NCBI GenBank assembly: GCA_017467605.1 | Contig: JAFUSQ010000013.1 | Coordinates: forward strand, 1-40,823 | DNA from: a bacterium | Lineage (GTDB): Bacteria > Cyanobacteriota > Vampirovibrionia > Gastranaerophilales > Gastranaerophilaceae | Direction of reading: 5' to 3' | Length of the DNA: 40,823 nucleotides | Shown: in pieces, positions 1 through 7,007 of the stretch | How positions within the stretch are numbered: position 1 is the first letter of the stretch | Layout of the letters: every line of letters begins with the position of its first letter | Notes under the pieces: model-generated | Told to the model about the DNA's origin: nothing | The model's database searches: none | The model's input: only the letters and a program-made list of their open reading frames with translations | Made by a program: the position numbers and the translations under genes

Positions 1-240
1 CAAAAGTTTTCCGATTATGCTACAATGTTCTTGCAAGACTACCTCCTAATTTATTGTCTGGACAACTTTATTTTAGGACAAACAGCAATTATTTGCTGCG
101 TCTTGCTTTTTTATACTATTTTTTTACGGGACAGTAGTGCCTTGCCAGGGGAGGATAGGAGGGATCTTGATTTATACCCGCCTATCGCATGTCGCTTCCC
201 AAATCGGGGCAGATTATGTTTACTCCGCCTAAAAAATCTT
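1..240. repeat. Degenerate mosaic of dispersed repeats
   Basis: No convincing gene. Bases about 10-45 (TATGCTACAAT, then GCAAGACTACC) resemble the element that sits just before the prepilin motif of the pilins at 13056-13121 and 27588-27652, here in + orientation. Bases 148-177 (CAGGGGAGGATAGGAGGGATCTT) resemble 28126-28146, and 191-212 (CTTCCCAAATCGGGGCAGA) match the reverse complement of 6690-6712. An open frame at 25-306 is only these repeats read through. Confidence 0.6.
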
Positions 241-276
241 ATCATATTTGCCTCCATGTTATGCGTAATAGTGTTT

Positions 277-306
277 CTACATGTGATAAATCACATGTAC
301 ATGTAG
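277..306. promoter_or_regulatory. Palindromic operator upstream of XRE gene
   Basis: ACATGTGAT-AA-ATCACATGT at 279-298 has two 9-bp arms around a 2-bp centre. A second, outer pair CTACATGT (277-284) and ACATGTAG (299-306) overlaps it. It lies 44 bp before the XRE start at 350, where a self-repressing helix-turn-helix protein would bind. The repeat is seen directly; its role as operator is inferred from position and from the palindromes in the other XRE modules. Confidence 0.7.
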
Positions 307-349
307 TATAACACATTTTATAAAAATATCAATACTATAGAATTAAGTT

Positions 350-595
350 ATGGATAAGAATATTAAACTCCTTGAACTTGGGAACAAAATCAGGTTTGAA
401 AGAATGAAGCGAAAAATGTCTCAAGAAACCCTTGCTGAACTCGCAAACGTTTCTATTAGAACTATAAGCGATATTGAACGCGGAATAACTGATATTCGAT
501 ACACAAACTTACTACAAATAGCTATGGCTTTTGAAATTACAATCCTTGAACTTTTAGATTTTAGTTATAATACATATCAAAGTACCAGAAAATAA
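350..595 (+). CDS. XRE-family helix-turn-helix regulator (module 1)
   Basis: An 81-residue protein that is almost entirely one Cro/C1-type HTH domain (about residues 10-70). The order is the typical one: KIRFERMKRKMSQETLAELANV for helices 1-2, SIRTISDIERG for the recognition helix, then TNLLQIAMAFEI..LELL. It probably binds the palindrome at 277-306 and represses its own transcription. There is no Shine-Dalgarno; TATAGA at 336-341 lies 8 nt before the ATG, so the mRNA may be leaderless. Unlike its four relatives in the window (13537, 22298, 28341, 39186) it has no intact divergent pilin partner. Only repeat fragments lie upstream and a pilin tail lies downstream (612-659). Confidence 0.9.
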   Translation: MDKNIKLLELGNKIRFERMKRKMSQETLAELANVSIRTISDIERGITDIRYTNLLQIAMAFEITILELLDFSYNTYQSTRK

Positions 596-611
596 TTTGA
601 ACTAATTACTG

Positions 612-659
612 AATAACAGGCGTGACGGGTGGAAAATTACAAAAGATTATCCGTGGTAA
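612..659 (+). pseudogene. Remnant of a prepilin-like gene, C-terminal tail
   Basis: The frame ending at TAA 657-659 reads DGWKITKDYPW, nearly the end of the pilin at 21369-22208 (DGWTIAKDYPW), and DNA identity is obvious over about 36 bp. A stop at 603-605 closes the frame upstream, so only the tail survives. It follows the XRE gene in the same orientation, whereas intact modules have pilin and XRE divergent. Confidence 0.75.
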
Positions 660-669
660 AGACAATAAA

Positions 670-699
670 AATGCCGGCTGCACACTTGCTCCGGCGTTA
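670..699. terminator. Hairpin terminator
   Basis: AATGCCGG (670-677) pairs with CCGGCGTT (691-698) across a 13-nt loop and is followed by TATTATTT. It would end the XRE/pilin-remnant transcript on + and could serve the small gene 739-894 on -. Confidence 0.55.
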
Positions 700-738
700 T
701 TATTTACTCTCTTTTCTTCTTATTCTTATCTGATATTC

Positions 739-894
739 TTACTTAACTGCGGATAGATTTGCCTTGATACCTGCGTCAGAATTTATCATATTAGCATTTG
801 CATATGCTAATGTCCTGCGCTTTTTTGCTCCTCTTAATATTAATTCAACACTTTCACATCTGTTACTTGTGTGTGTTGCCAATTTCTTTATCAT
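739..894 (-). CDS. Small 51-residue protein of unknown function
   Basis: An open frame too short for usual gene-calling cut-offs. It starts at ATG 892-894 behind a good Shine-Dalgarno (AAGGAGT, 8 nt upstream) and ends TAA at 739-741, next to a hairpin that can terminate it. It begins MIKKLATHTSNRCESVELIL, continues with a basic patch RGAKKRR and ends ANLSAVK. No signal peptide, membrane segment or recognisable domain is visible. The stretch 660-1034 is otherwise empty. The ribosome site makes it credible, but no homologue is known to me. Confidence 0.5.
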   Translation of the reverse strand: MIKKLATHTSNRCESVELILRGAKKRRTLAYANANMINSDAGIKANLSAVK

Positions 895-1034
895 TAAAAA
901 TACTCCTTAGATTTCTGATTACAAATAGTTTATCGGCGAATTTTTCTAAAACTTTAAGTTTTAAAGATTTTTGTTAACAAATTTTAATATAATAAGAGGG
1001 TGACATATGTATTTTTTAATTATAAAATTTGTTT

Positions 1035-1844
1035 ATGGATCAGAAAAAGGTTTTTCAATACGCTTCCACAGCTAATATTGATGCTAATTTGTATCATGAT
1101 ATTTTGGCTCATGAAGATAAAGTTGAAAAAATATGTATAGTTATTCTCATAGTTTTGATATATGTTTTCAGAGGTTGGATTGGTTATTGGTTGAATTTTG
1201 GGGTTGCAATTCCTTCGGGGATTGATATGACCCCGATAAATGTTTCAGGAAATCCAATTCAAACAGATTATACAAATGATGAAAAAGTTAGAAAAACCTT
1301 TACTTATAAATCTCTGATAAATGATCATAAAATGGAAATAATTCCGCAGGCTCACTATGTATTACCGGGAGTTGCCGTTGCTTATAATCATGATTTCCTT
1401 TTTATCAGTGAATTTTTTGACAGTGCGGCATTATATGATTTGGGAACTTCTTGGGGAAAATTGGCAGATAAGGAAACTTTTAAAAAATACATTAAGGTAT
1501 ACAGTCAAAAAGTTGAAATGACCGGCTCAAGACGTTTAAATTGGACCTGGAAACCTGATACTCCTTTTGATGGCTATTATATAAATTCTCATATTTCACA
1601 TTCTCATTTAATTCCCGCAAACAAAAATATTATGTCTGCACTTTTGAAAATAAAAGTATGGGATAAAGTTGAAATTGAAGGTGAATTAGTTGATATGAAA
1701 TACAAAAAGCCGGGGCACCCTTTCCCTATTGAATATCATACAAGCTTGTCCAGAACTGATATCGATTCATCAAGCAGAGGCAGCGGAGCCTGTGAAACTG
1801 TGTATGTTACTAAAGTCAGAATTGGGAATGTTGTATATAAATAA
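1035..1844 (+). CDS. Membrane-anchored protein of unknown function
   Basis: About 269 residues with one hydrophobic segment near residues 34-52 (ICIVILIVLIYVF) and a long soluble part. The C-terminal half (NKNIMSALLKIKVWDKVEIEGELVDM, then a Ser/Arg-rich segment and GACETVYVTKV) resembles from memory a conserved unnamed proteobacterial family with a SSLxRxDxGxGACExIYV block; this is unverified. I place the start at ATG 1035 rather than TTG 1029. The only good Shine-Dalgarno (AGAGGGTGA, 996-1003) instead serves ATG 1007, which opens a 22-codon frame in another phase ending at 1075. The start is therefore uncertain. It converges with rnhB. Confidence 0.65.
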   Translation: MDQKKVFQYASTANIDANLYHDILAHEDKVEKICIVILIVLIYVFRGWIGYWLNFGVAIPSGIDMTPINVSGNPIQTDYTNDEKVRKTFTYKSLINDHKMEIIPQAHYVLPGVAVAYNHDFLFISEFFDSAALYDLGTSWGKLADKETFKKYIKVYSQKVEMTGSRRLNWTWKPDTPFDGYYINSHISHSHLIPANKNIMSALLKIKVWDKVEIEGELVDMKYKKPGHPFPIEYHTSLSRTDIDSSSRGSGACETVYVTKVRIGNVVYK

Positions 1845-1848
1845 TTCA

Positions 1849-2493
1849 TTAAAATAAAGTTAATTGTGTTTGTTTTTGCTTTTCAAAATGATTTCTTAAA
1901 AATGAAGGTCTGTGATATTTTGTAAGTCCGTATTCATCTATGGCTTTCAGATGTTCTTCTGTCAAATATCCGGCATTCTTATCCCAGCCGTATTGAGGAA
2001 ATTCCTCTGCTAATTTTGCCATATATCTGTCTCTTGAAACTTTTGCCAAAATGCTTGCTGCGGCAATCGAAGCTGATTTACTGTCTCCTTTAATTATAAA
2101 TTTTTGGGAATATTTGTAATCTCTGATATAATTATTTCCGTCAACCAGTGTAATAAAATTTTCTAATTTTGCTTGTTTTATAACATTTTCACAAGCCAAT
2201 TTCATTGCTCTCAATGAAGCATTTAAAATATTTATTTTTTCAATTTCTTCAACTTCTATATTTATAATTGAATTGATTGAATTTGGGATAATTATATCGT
2301 AAAGATTATTTTTTGTTGAATTAGAGAGCTTTTTTGAATCATTTAATTTTTTAAGATCTTTAATTAATGTTTCAGGGATTTCCGGAAAATAAACCGCAGC
2401 AGCAAATACTCCTCCTGCAGCAGGTCCTCTGCCTGCTTCATCTGTTCCTATTACTAATCCAAAATCTTTATCAAAATCAAATAAATTATGCAT
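1849..2493 (-). CDS. rnhB: Ribonuclease HII
   Basis: Cleaves the RNA strand of RNA-DNA hybrids and nicks 5' of ribonucleotides misincorporated in DNA. From ATG 2491-2493 the protein has 214 residues, normal for the family. The four metal-binding acids are present: D18-E19 in GTDEAGRG, D118 in LVDGN and D137 in KGDSKS, followed by the KVSRDRYM signature. A longer frame extends to 2574, but the extra part overlaps a 41-residue gene (2486-2611) whose stop overlaps this ATG by 8 nt, so coupled translation from 2493 is more likely. It is the last gene of a three-gene minus-strand unit. Confidence 0.95.
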   Translation of the reverse strand: MHNLFDFDKDFGLVIGTDEAGRGPAAGGVFAAAVYFPEIPETLIKDLKKLNDSKKLSNSTKNNLYDIIIPNSINSIINIEVEEIEKINILNASLRAMKLACENVIKQAKLENFITLVDGNNYIRDYKYSQKFIIKGDSKSASIAAASILAKVSRDRYMAKLAEEFPQYGWDKNAGYLTEEHLKAIDEYGLTKYHRPSFLRNHFEKQKQTQLTLF

Positions 2494-2611
2494 TTTTCTT
2501 GGAAGCTTCTTTCTCTGCTTCAGCCTGTTGTTTAAATTTGTATTGGAAATAGACTCCAATAATAAATAAAGCAAATGCTCCTGCTATTGATACAATATTA
2601 TCTAGACTCAT
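2486..2611 (-). CDS. Small single-pass membrane protein, 41 residues
   Basis: Starts at ATG 2609-2611 with a clear Shine-Dalgarno (GGAGAAAT) and overlaps the upstream 79-residue gene by 14 nt and rnhB by 8 nt. The sequence MSLDNIVSIAGAFALFIIGV is one membrane segment, followed by YFQYKFKQQ and a charged EAEKEASKKNA tail. It is an N-out or N-in single-span micro-protein of unknown function. Overlaps on both sides and the ribosome site argue that it is really translated. Confidence 0.65.
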   Translation of the reverse strand: MSLDNIVSIAGAFALFIIGVYFQYKFKQQAEAEKEASKKNA

Positions 2612-2837
2612 TTTTTATTTCTCCTATATTTTTATTTATTTCTTTGTTTATATCCATTATATTACATATAAAAAGAACATCAAAATATATTCCAAATACT
2701 ATAAAGATTGTTCTTTTAATTAATTCGATATCAGATAAAATTAATCCGACAATACCGCCTGTTAAAACTACCAAAACTGTTATAAGACTTGTTCTTAAGC
2801 TGATTAAATTGCGATTGGCTTCTTTTAAATGCTCCAT
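2598..2837 (-). CDS. Small two-span membrane protein of unknown function
   Basis: A 79-residue protein with two hydrophobic segments (about residues 16-35, LITVLVVLTGGIVGLIL, and 43-61, RTIFIVFGIYFDVLFIC) and a charged C-terminus KEINKNIGEIKNESR. It is first in a tightly overlapping unit with the 41-residue membrane protein and rnhB. No clear Shine-Dalgarno precedes ATG 2837. No family recognised. The open frame on the opposite strand (2575-2844) is its shadow. Confidence 0.6.
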   Translation of the reverse strand: MEHLKEANRNLISLRTSLITVLVVLTGGIVGLILSDIELIKRTIFIVFGIYFDVLFICNIMDINKEINKNIGEIKNESR

Positions 2838-2939
2838 AAACTAATTATATAATTCTGCTGAATATTGTCAAACCGATAAACTTTAGAAATATCACATAAA
2901 TTGTTAAGCAAAAATTTAAATTTTACATGCGATTTATAT

Positions 2940-3177
2940 ATTTAGTATATATGCAAAATATATAATATACTCCTGTTTAAGAATTATTAACAACATTTGA
3001 ATCTAAAAGGCAATTATTTGAAAGAAAAAACGTTTATATAAATGTAAGGGAAATGCAAAAGCGTTTTTAAGGAAAAAGAAAAGTTATTAAAAGGATATAA
3101 ACAAGATTTTTTATACTCTCTCTCTTAATATCCTCGTGTTTATTTAATGTTGCCATAATCTGGCAACTTTTTTTTTG
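2940..3177 (+). ncRNA. Possible small RNA in a gene-free stretch
   Basis: The ~400-bp gap 2838-3242 has no credible gene. It holds TATAAT (2961-2966), then about 180 nt of purine-rich sequence without a sizeable open frame, then a strong intrinsic terminator on the + strand (3149-3177). No + strand gene lies upstream that would need this terminator: the neighbours on both sides are on the minus strand. A non-coding transcript is the simplest reading. I matched it to no known RNA family, and a good -35 is missing. Confidence 0.3.
3149..3177 (+). terminator. Strong intrinsic terminator
   Basis: GTTGCCA (3149-3155), loop TAATC, TGGCAAC (3161-3167), then nine or more T. Textbook rho-independent terminator for a + strand transcript. 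Confidence 0.85.
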
Positions 3178-3181
3178 TAAC

Positions 3182-3216
3182 AAAAAAGACCGATTTATTA
3201 AAATCAGTCTCTTTTG
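3182..3216 (-). terminator. Terminator of the GGGtGRT gene
   Basis: On the minus strand AAAAGAGACTGATTTT pairs with AAATCGGTCTTTTTT, giving a stem of about 12 bp with a U-rich 3' end, 27 nt after the stop of the gene at 3243. Confidence 0.65.
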
Positions 3217-3242
3217 TTATATTTTAGTATTTAACTATTTAA

Positions 3243-4247
3243 CTATTTATTCATAGCTTGTGAAACGGCAACGGCACATGCAACAGTTGCACCTACCATT
3301 GGATTGTTACCCATACCGATAACACCCATCATTTCAACGTGAGCCGGAACAGAAGATGAGCCTGCAAATTGTGCATCTCCGTGCATTCTGCCCATAGTAT
3401 CCGTCATACCGTATGATGCCGGACCTGCTGCAACGTTATCAGGGTGAAGTGTACGGCCTGTTCCTCCGCCTGAAGCTACTGAGAAGTATTTTCTGCCGTT
3501 TTCTATAGCCCATTTTTTGTATGTGCCTGCTACCGGGTGTTGGAAACGGGTTGGGTTAGTTGAGTTACCTGTGATAGAAACGTCAACACCTTCTTTTATC
3601 ATAATTGCAACACCTTCTGATACATCATCTGCACCGTAGCATTTAACTTTTGATCTTTCACCGTCTGAGAATGGAGTTTCTTTAACTACTTTCAATTCGC
3701 CGGTTTTGTAATTGTAATCTGTTTCGACATAAGTGAAACCGTTGATTCTTGAAATTACATAAGCTGCATCTTTTCCTAAACCGTTTAAGATTACTCTTAA
3801 AGGTTCTTTTCTAACTTTGTCGGCATTTCTTGCAATCCCAATTGCACCTTCTGCAGCAGCAAATGATTCGTGGCCTGCTAAGAAGCAGAAGCATTTTGTT
3901 TCTTCTCTTAAAAGCATTGCGCCTAAATTACCATGACCAATACCTACCTGACGTCTGTCCCCTACTGAACCCGGTACTGCAAATGCTTGTAAACCTAAGC
4001 CGATAGCTTCTGCGGCATCAGCAGCATTTGTAATTCCTTTTTTGATTGCAATAGCGCAACCCAATGTGTAAGCCCAAGATGCGTTATCAAACGCGATAGG
4101 CTGAATTCCTTTAACGATGGCATCAACGTCGATACCTTTTGATAAACATAATTCACGAGCTTCTTCAAGATTTTTGAAACCGTATTCAGGTAAAACTTTC
4201 TTTAAAGTAGCTTCACGTCTATCTTGTCCTTCAAATTTTACTGTCAT
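3243..4247 (-). CDS. GGGtGRT protein
   Basis: A 334-residue protein of the family named for the motif seen here as SVASGGGTGRTLHPDN (about residues 258-273). Other glycine-rich stretches are GIGHGNLGAMLL and MMGVIGMGNNPMVGATVACA. Starts at ATG 4245-4247. The biochemical role is not established. The family is usually found beside an IscU/NifU-like scaffold, as here (4373-5074), so a job in iron-sulfur cluster or sulfur handling in anaerobes is plausible. The two genes share a strand and are separated by a composite repeat (4282-4359). Family assignment is confident; function is inference. Confidence 0.9.
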   Translation of the reverse strand: MTVKFEGQDRREATLKKVLPEYGFKNLEEARELCLSKGIDVDAIVKGIQPIAFDNASWAYTLGCAIAIKKGITNAADAAEAIGLGLQAFAVPGSVGDRRQVGIGHGNLGAMLLREETKCFCFLAGHESFAAAEGAIGIARNADKVRKEPLRVILNGLGKDAAYVISRINGFTYVETDYNYKTGELKVVKETPFSDGERSKVKCYGADDVSEGVAIMIKEGVDVSITGNSTNPTRFQHPVAGTYKKWAIENGRKYFSVASGGGTGRTLHPDNVAAGPASYGMTDTMGRMHGDAQFAGSSSVPAHVEMMGVIGMGNNPMVGATVACAVAVSQAMNK

Positions 4248-4281
4248 TTTTTTATTTCCTTTACTATTTTAATTAACTTAA

Positions 4282-4359
4282 AGACCCTGAAACACCGAGT
4301 AGGAACAGAAAATTATGTTTCGCAAGCTCAACTAATTTTCTAGTCAGTTCAGGGTGACA
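4282..4359. repeat. Composite palindromic repeat, form with internal hairpin
   Basis: About 78 bp. Outer ends AGACCCTGAA and TTCAGGGTGACA are the two halves of the common 26-bp repeat. Between them lies a second palindrome: AGAAAATTA..GTTTCGCAAGCTCAAC..TAATTTTCTAG. A second copy in reverse orientation is at 6741-6817. It lies between the GGGtGRT and NifU-like genes, where mRNA hairpins could tune relative expression. Confidence 0.8.
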
Positions 4360-4372
4360 AATATATTTACCC

Positions 4373-5074
4373 CTATTCTTCTCTAGGATCAATATATTTA
4401 ACCGCATCAGCGAATCTTCCGTAAGTTCCGATATTTTTATCGTAAGCTTCTTGAGGGTTTACGCCTTTTTTGATTGCGTCCATAAATTTGCCCATATTAA
4501 TAAATTGATAACCGATAACTTCGTTATTTTTATCAAGACCCAATTTAAGAATGTAGCCTTCTGTAAGTTGAAGGTATCTTACACCTTTTTGTTTAGTAGA
4601 GTGGATTGTACCACACATAGAGCATAAGCCTTTACCTAAATCTTCAAGTCCTGCGCCAACAGGCAAACCGTTTTCAGAAAATGCAGATTGAGTTCTTCCG
4701 TAAACGATTTGTAAGAACAATTCTCTCATTGCAACGTTGATAGCATCACAAACCAGGTCTGTATTTAATGCTTCCAAAATGGTTTTTCCCGGAAGAATTT
4801 CGCCTGCCATAGCTGCTGAGTGTGTCATTCCTGAACAACCTATGGTTTCTACTAAAGCTTCTTGAATAATTCCGTCTTTAACATTTAATGTTAATTTGCA
4901 AGTTCCTTGTTGAGGTGCGCAGCAGCCGCAGCCGTGAGTAAGTCCTGAAATGTCTTTAATTTCTTTACATTTTGTCCATAAACCTTCTTGAGGAATCGGA
5001 GCAGGTGAACCTTTAACACCACGTCTTACAGGACACTTTTCTTGAATTTCTTGTGTAACTTGTATATTAGTCAT
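4373..5074 (-). CDS. NifU/IscU-like iron-sulfur scaffold protein
   Basis: A 233-residue protein whose N-terminal two thirds resemble IscU/NifU scaffolds. Cysteines lie in HGCGCCAPQQGTC (about residues 48-60), TIGCSGMTHSAAMAG (about residue 79) and SMCGTIHSTKQKG (about 152). It would build [Fe-S] clusters for transfer to target proteins in the cytoplasm. It is longer than classic IscU (~130 residues), with a C-terminal part containing GYQFINMGKFMDAIKKGVNPQEAYDKNIG. ATG 5072-5074 has a good Shine-Dalgarno (GGGAG). It precedes the GGGtGRT gene, the pairing known for this subtype. No IscS is adjacent. Confidence 0.88.
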   Translation of the reverse strand: MTNIQVTQEIQEKCPVRRGVKGSPAPIPQEGLWTKCKEIKDISGLTHGCGCCAPQQGTCKLTLNVKDGIIQEALVETIGCSGMTHSAAMAGEILPGKTILEALNTDLVCDAINVAMRELFLQIVYGRTQSAFSENGLPVGAGLEDLGKGLCSMCGTIHSTKQKGVRYLQLTEGYILKLGLDKNNEVIGYQFINMGKFMDAIKKGVNPQEAYDKNIGTYGRFADAVKYIDPREE

Positions 5075-5222
5075 TTTTTACTCCCTTCACCTTATATACA
5101 ACTTGATTTTAACTTGCTCAAAAATTCTCGTCAAGCAGTGTTAAGAGGGCTTTTAATTTGCCATTGAACTTTTTGAAAAAAAATGTTAAAATAGAATGTA
5201 TAAAAATAAATGAGGATTGGTT

Positions 5223-5876
5223 ATGAAAATAAAAAAGAATGGCTTTACTTTAGCGGAAGCTTTGATTACATTAACGATTGTCGGTGCTTTAGCTGTGCTT
5301 GTATTGCCCGGATTGATAAAAGATACAACAAGTAGGGCTATGATTGCATTGTTACAAAGTACTTTAAAAAACTTAGATGATGCTATTCAAAACGAATTGG
5401 TTAAAACAAGGGCTACAAATATAAAAGATACTGTTATATATAAAGACCCTGAAGCTTTCTTTAAAAATTTGGATTATGTAAAATATTCATCTGATAATAG
5501 TCAATTCAAGAAAAGTGACGGTACGGCAGTAGCATATAAATCCGTAAACGGTACTTCAATAACTCTTTCGGATATGAGCGAGTCAGTTTTATTGAAAAAC
5601 GGTGTTGTAATAGGTATAAAAAATGGTGATGAAACAAGTAACAGAAGTCATTTGTTTATCGATACAAACGGAACAAAAGAACCAAATATCGGCGGAGTAG
5701 ATTATTTTATTCTGACTTTAATGCATGAAAATAATAAATCTACCGGTGATCATCTTGGTGATATTGGCTGCGGCGGAGCTAGTACAGATACTGATATAGC
5801 TACTTGTAAATCAGCAGGAACAACATGTTTCTGTGCTTTAGAGCGTTCAGGTTTTGACCCGAAATATATGGAATAA
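5223..5876 (+). CDS. Prepilin-like protein, short leader (217 residues)
   Basis: Class III-like signal: basic leader MKIKKNG cut before F (G|FTLAEALITLTIVGALAV), giving a +1 aromatic, E at +5 and a ~20-residue hydrophobic helix. The product should be processed by prepilin peptidase and enter a type IV pilus or pseudopilus; no assembly gene is in the window. The globular domain carries the shared motifs LKNGVVIGI and IDTNGTKEPNIGGVDYF, then paired cysteines (GCGG, TCKSAGTTCFC). ATG 5223 follows GAGGATTG; TTG 5217 also fits. It is 22 nt before the next pilin, probably one mRNA. No XRE partner. Confidence 0.88.
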   Translation: MKIKKNGFTLAEALITLTIVGALAVLVLPGLIKDTTSRAMIALLQSTLKNLDDAIQNELVKTRATNIKDTVIYKDPEAFFKNLDYVKYSSDNSQFKKSDGTAVAYKSVNGTSITLSDMSESVLLKNGVVIGIKNGDETSNRSHLFIDTNGTKEPNIGGVDYFILTLMHENNKSTGDHLGDIGCGGASTDTDIATCKSAGTTCFCALERSGFDPKYME

Positions 5877-5898
5877 TTAATAAAAGTTAGGAGTTTAA

Positions 5899-6657
5899 AT
5901 GAAATCTAATAAAAAAGCTTTTACATTGATAGAATTATTAATAGCGTTATCTGTAGTTGGAGTTTTGGCGGTTATGTCTATTCCGAGTCTTTCTGCTGAT
6001 ATTAACAAAAAACTTCTGACTAATCAGATAAAAAATACATATATTTCAATACAACAACTTGTCGGTGATCAGCTTACAGATATGAGTAATAAGACTACAA
6101 TATTATCAAATACAGATTTTTCAAGTCCTGCAGCTTTATTAAACGATTTAGAAACAGTAGATGATTGTTCTACCGTTGCCGATTGCTGGCCGGAAAATTC
6201 TGAGGATAAACCTGCATACAGAACTCTGAATAAGTTGGAAAATAAAGTAAATGCTCCGACTGCTGCAACAAGAATTCTGAAAAATGGTGTTGCTATATCT
6301 TATGAACTTATTGATCCGGGTATTACGACATCAAAAGATATTTGTTACGGATTATTTTGGGTAGACGTAAATGCAAAAGATAAACCGAATATTATAGGTC
6401 GTGATATGTTTGCATTTTATGTAACAAAATATGGAAAATTAGTAGACGATTTGCAGTGTAAAACCTTACTAAATGAAGCAAAAGTTGCTGCAGGTGAAGA
6501 TCCTGAAGAAGAAAGTTCAGATGATGATGAAGAAAACCCTGCAACAATTGAAGAAAAATGGGAAAAAGCTTGTAAAGAGGTTACAAATGATGCCCCTGAA
6601 AAAGCAACCGAATGCATAACACATATTCAAACAAACGGTTGGAAGATGTTGTTTTAG
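5899..6657 (+). CDS. Prepilin-like protein, short leader (252 residues)
   Basis: Leader MKSNKKA precedes FTLIELLIALSVVGVLAVMSIP, a canonical prepilin helix with E+5 but Ala rather than Gly at -1. Good Shine-Dalgarno AGGAG. The globular part has four or more cysteines (DDCSTVADCW), LKNGVAISYEL and the shared loop VDVNAKDKPNIIGRDMF. Near residues 197-215 there is an acidic run (GEDPEEESSDDDEENPATIEE) not seen in the other pilins here. It ends HIQTNGWKMLF, similar to the GW ending of other members. Co-directional with, and 22 nt after, the pilin at 5223. Confidence 0.88.
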   Translation: MKSNKKAFTLIELLIALSVVGVLAVMSIPSLSADINKKLLTNQIKNTYISIQQLVGDQLTDMSNKTTILSNTDFSSPAALLNDLETVDDCSTVADCWPENSEDKPAYRTLNKLENKVNAPTAATRILKNGVAISYELIDPGITTSKDICYGLFWVDVNAKDKPNIIGRDMFAFYVTKYGKLVDDLQCKTLLNEAKVAAGEDPEEESSDDDEENPATIEEKWEKACKEVTNDAPEKATECITHIQTNGWKMLF

Positions 6658-6669
6658 AGTGAACGGAAA

Positions 6670-6960
6670 GTTGAAAGCGGAAAATTAATTCTGCCCCGAT
6701 TGGGGAAGTGGCACGAAGTGCCGAAGGGGAATTAATTATTGTCGCCCCGGACTGACCAGAAAATTAGTTAAGCTTGCGAAACGTAATTTTCTGGTCATAC
6801 TCGGTGTTTTAGGGTCTGCTTTGAAATAGATTCTGAATCAAGTTCAGAATGACAAAAATTTTGAGTGAGACTGCGTGCTGGGAGCCGTTGTTAGTGAGTT
6901 TTGTAAGATGTACAACGGCGGGAGAGGGTATAAATTTATCAATAAAAAGTAACAATTCCC
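6670..6960. repeat. Cluster of dispersed repeats
   Basis: The gene-free stretch 6658-7007 is repeat material. CTGCCCCGATTGGGGAAG with hairpin GGCAC-GAA-GTGCC (about 6692-6722) recurs degenerate at 191-212. 6741-6817 is the reverse-oriented copy of the composite repeat at 4282-4359. 6828-6854 is a variant 26-bp repeat (GATTCTGAA..TTCAGAATGACA). CCGTTGT (6893-6899) and ACAACGG (6912-6918) form another stem. No gene seen. Confidence 0.75.
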
Positions 6961-7007
6961 AGAATGACGGGGGAAAATTTCTTATTGCCTTCATGCCATA
7001 CTTTACT

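Noticed and set aside
25-306. 93-residue open frame at the window start
   Set aside because: Composed of degenerate repeats and overlaps the XRE operator; no ribosome site or protein-like composition.
2575-2844. 89-residue frame on + strand
   Set aside because: Antisense shadow of the overlapping minus-strand membrane-protein genes, without a ribosome site.
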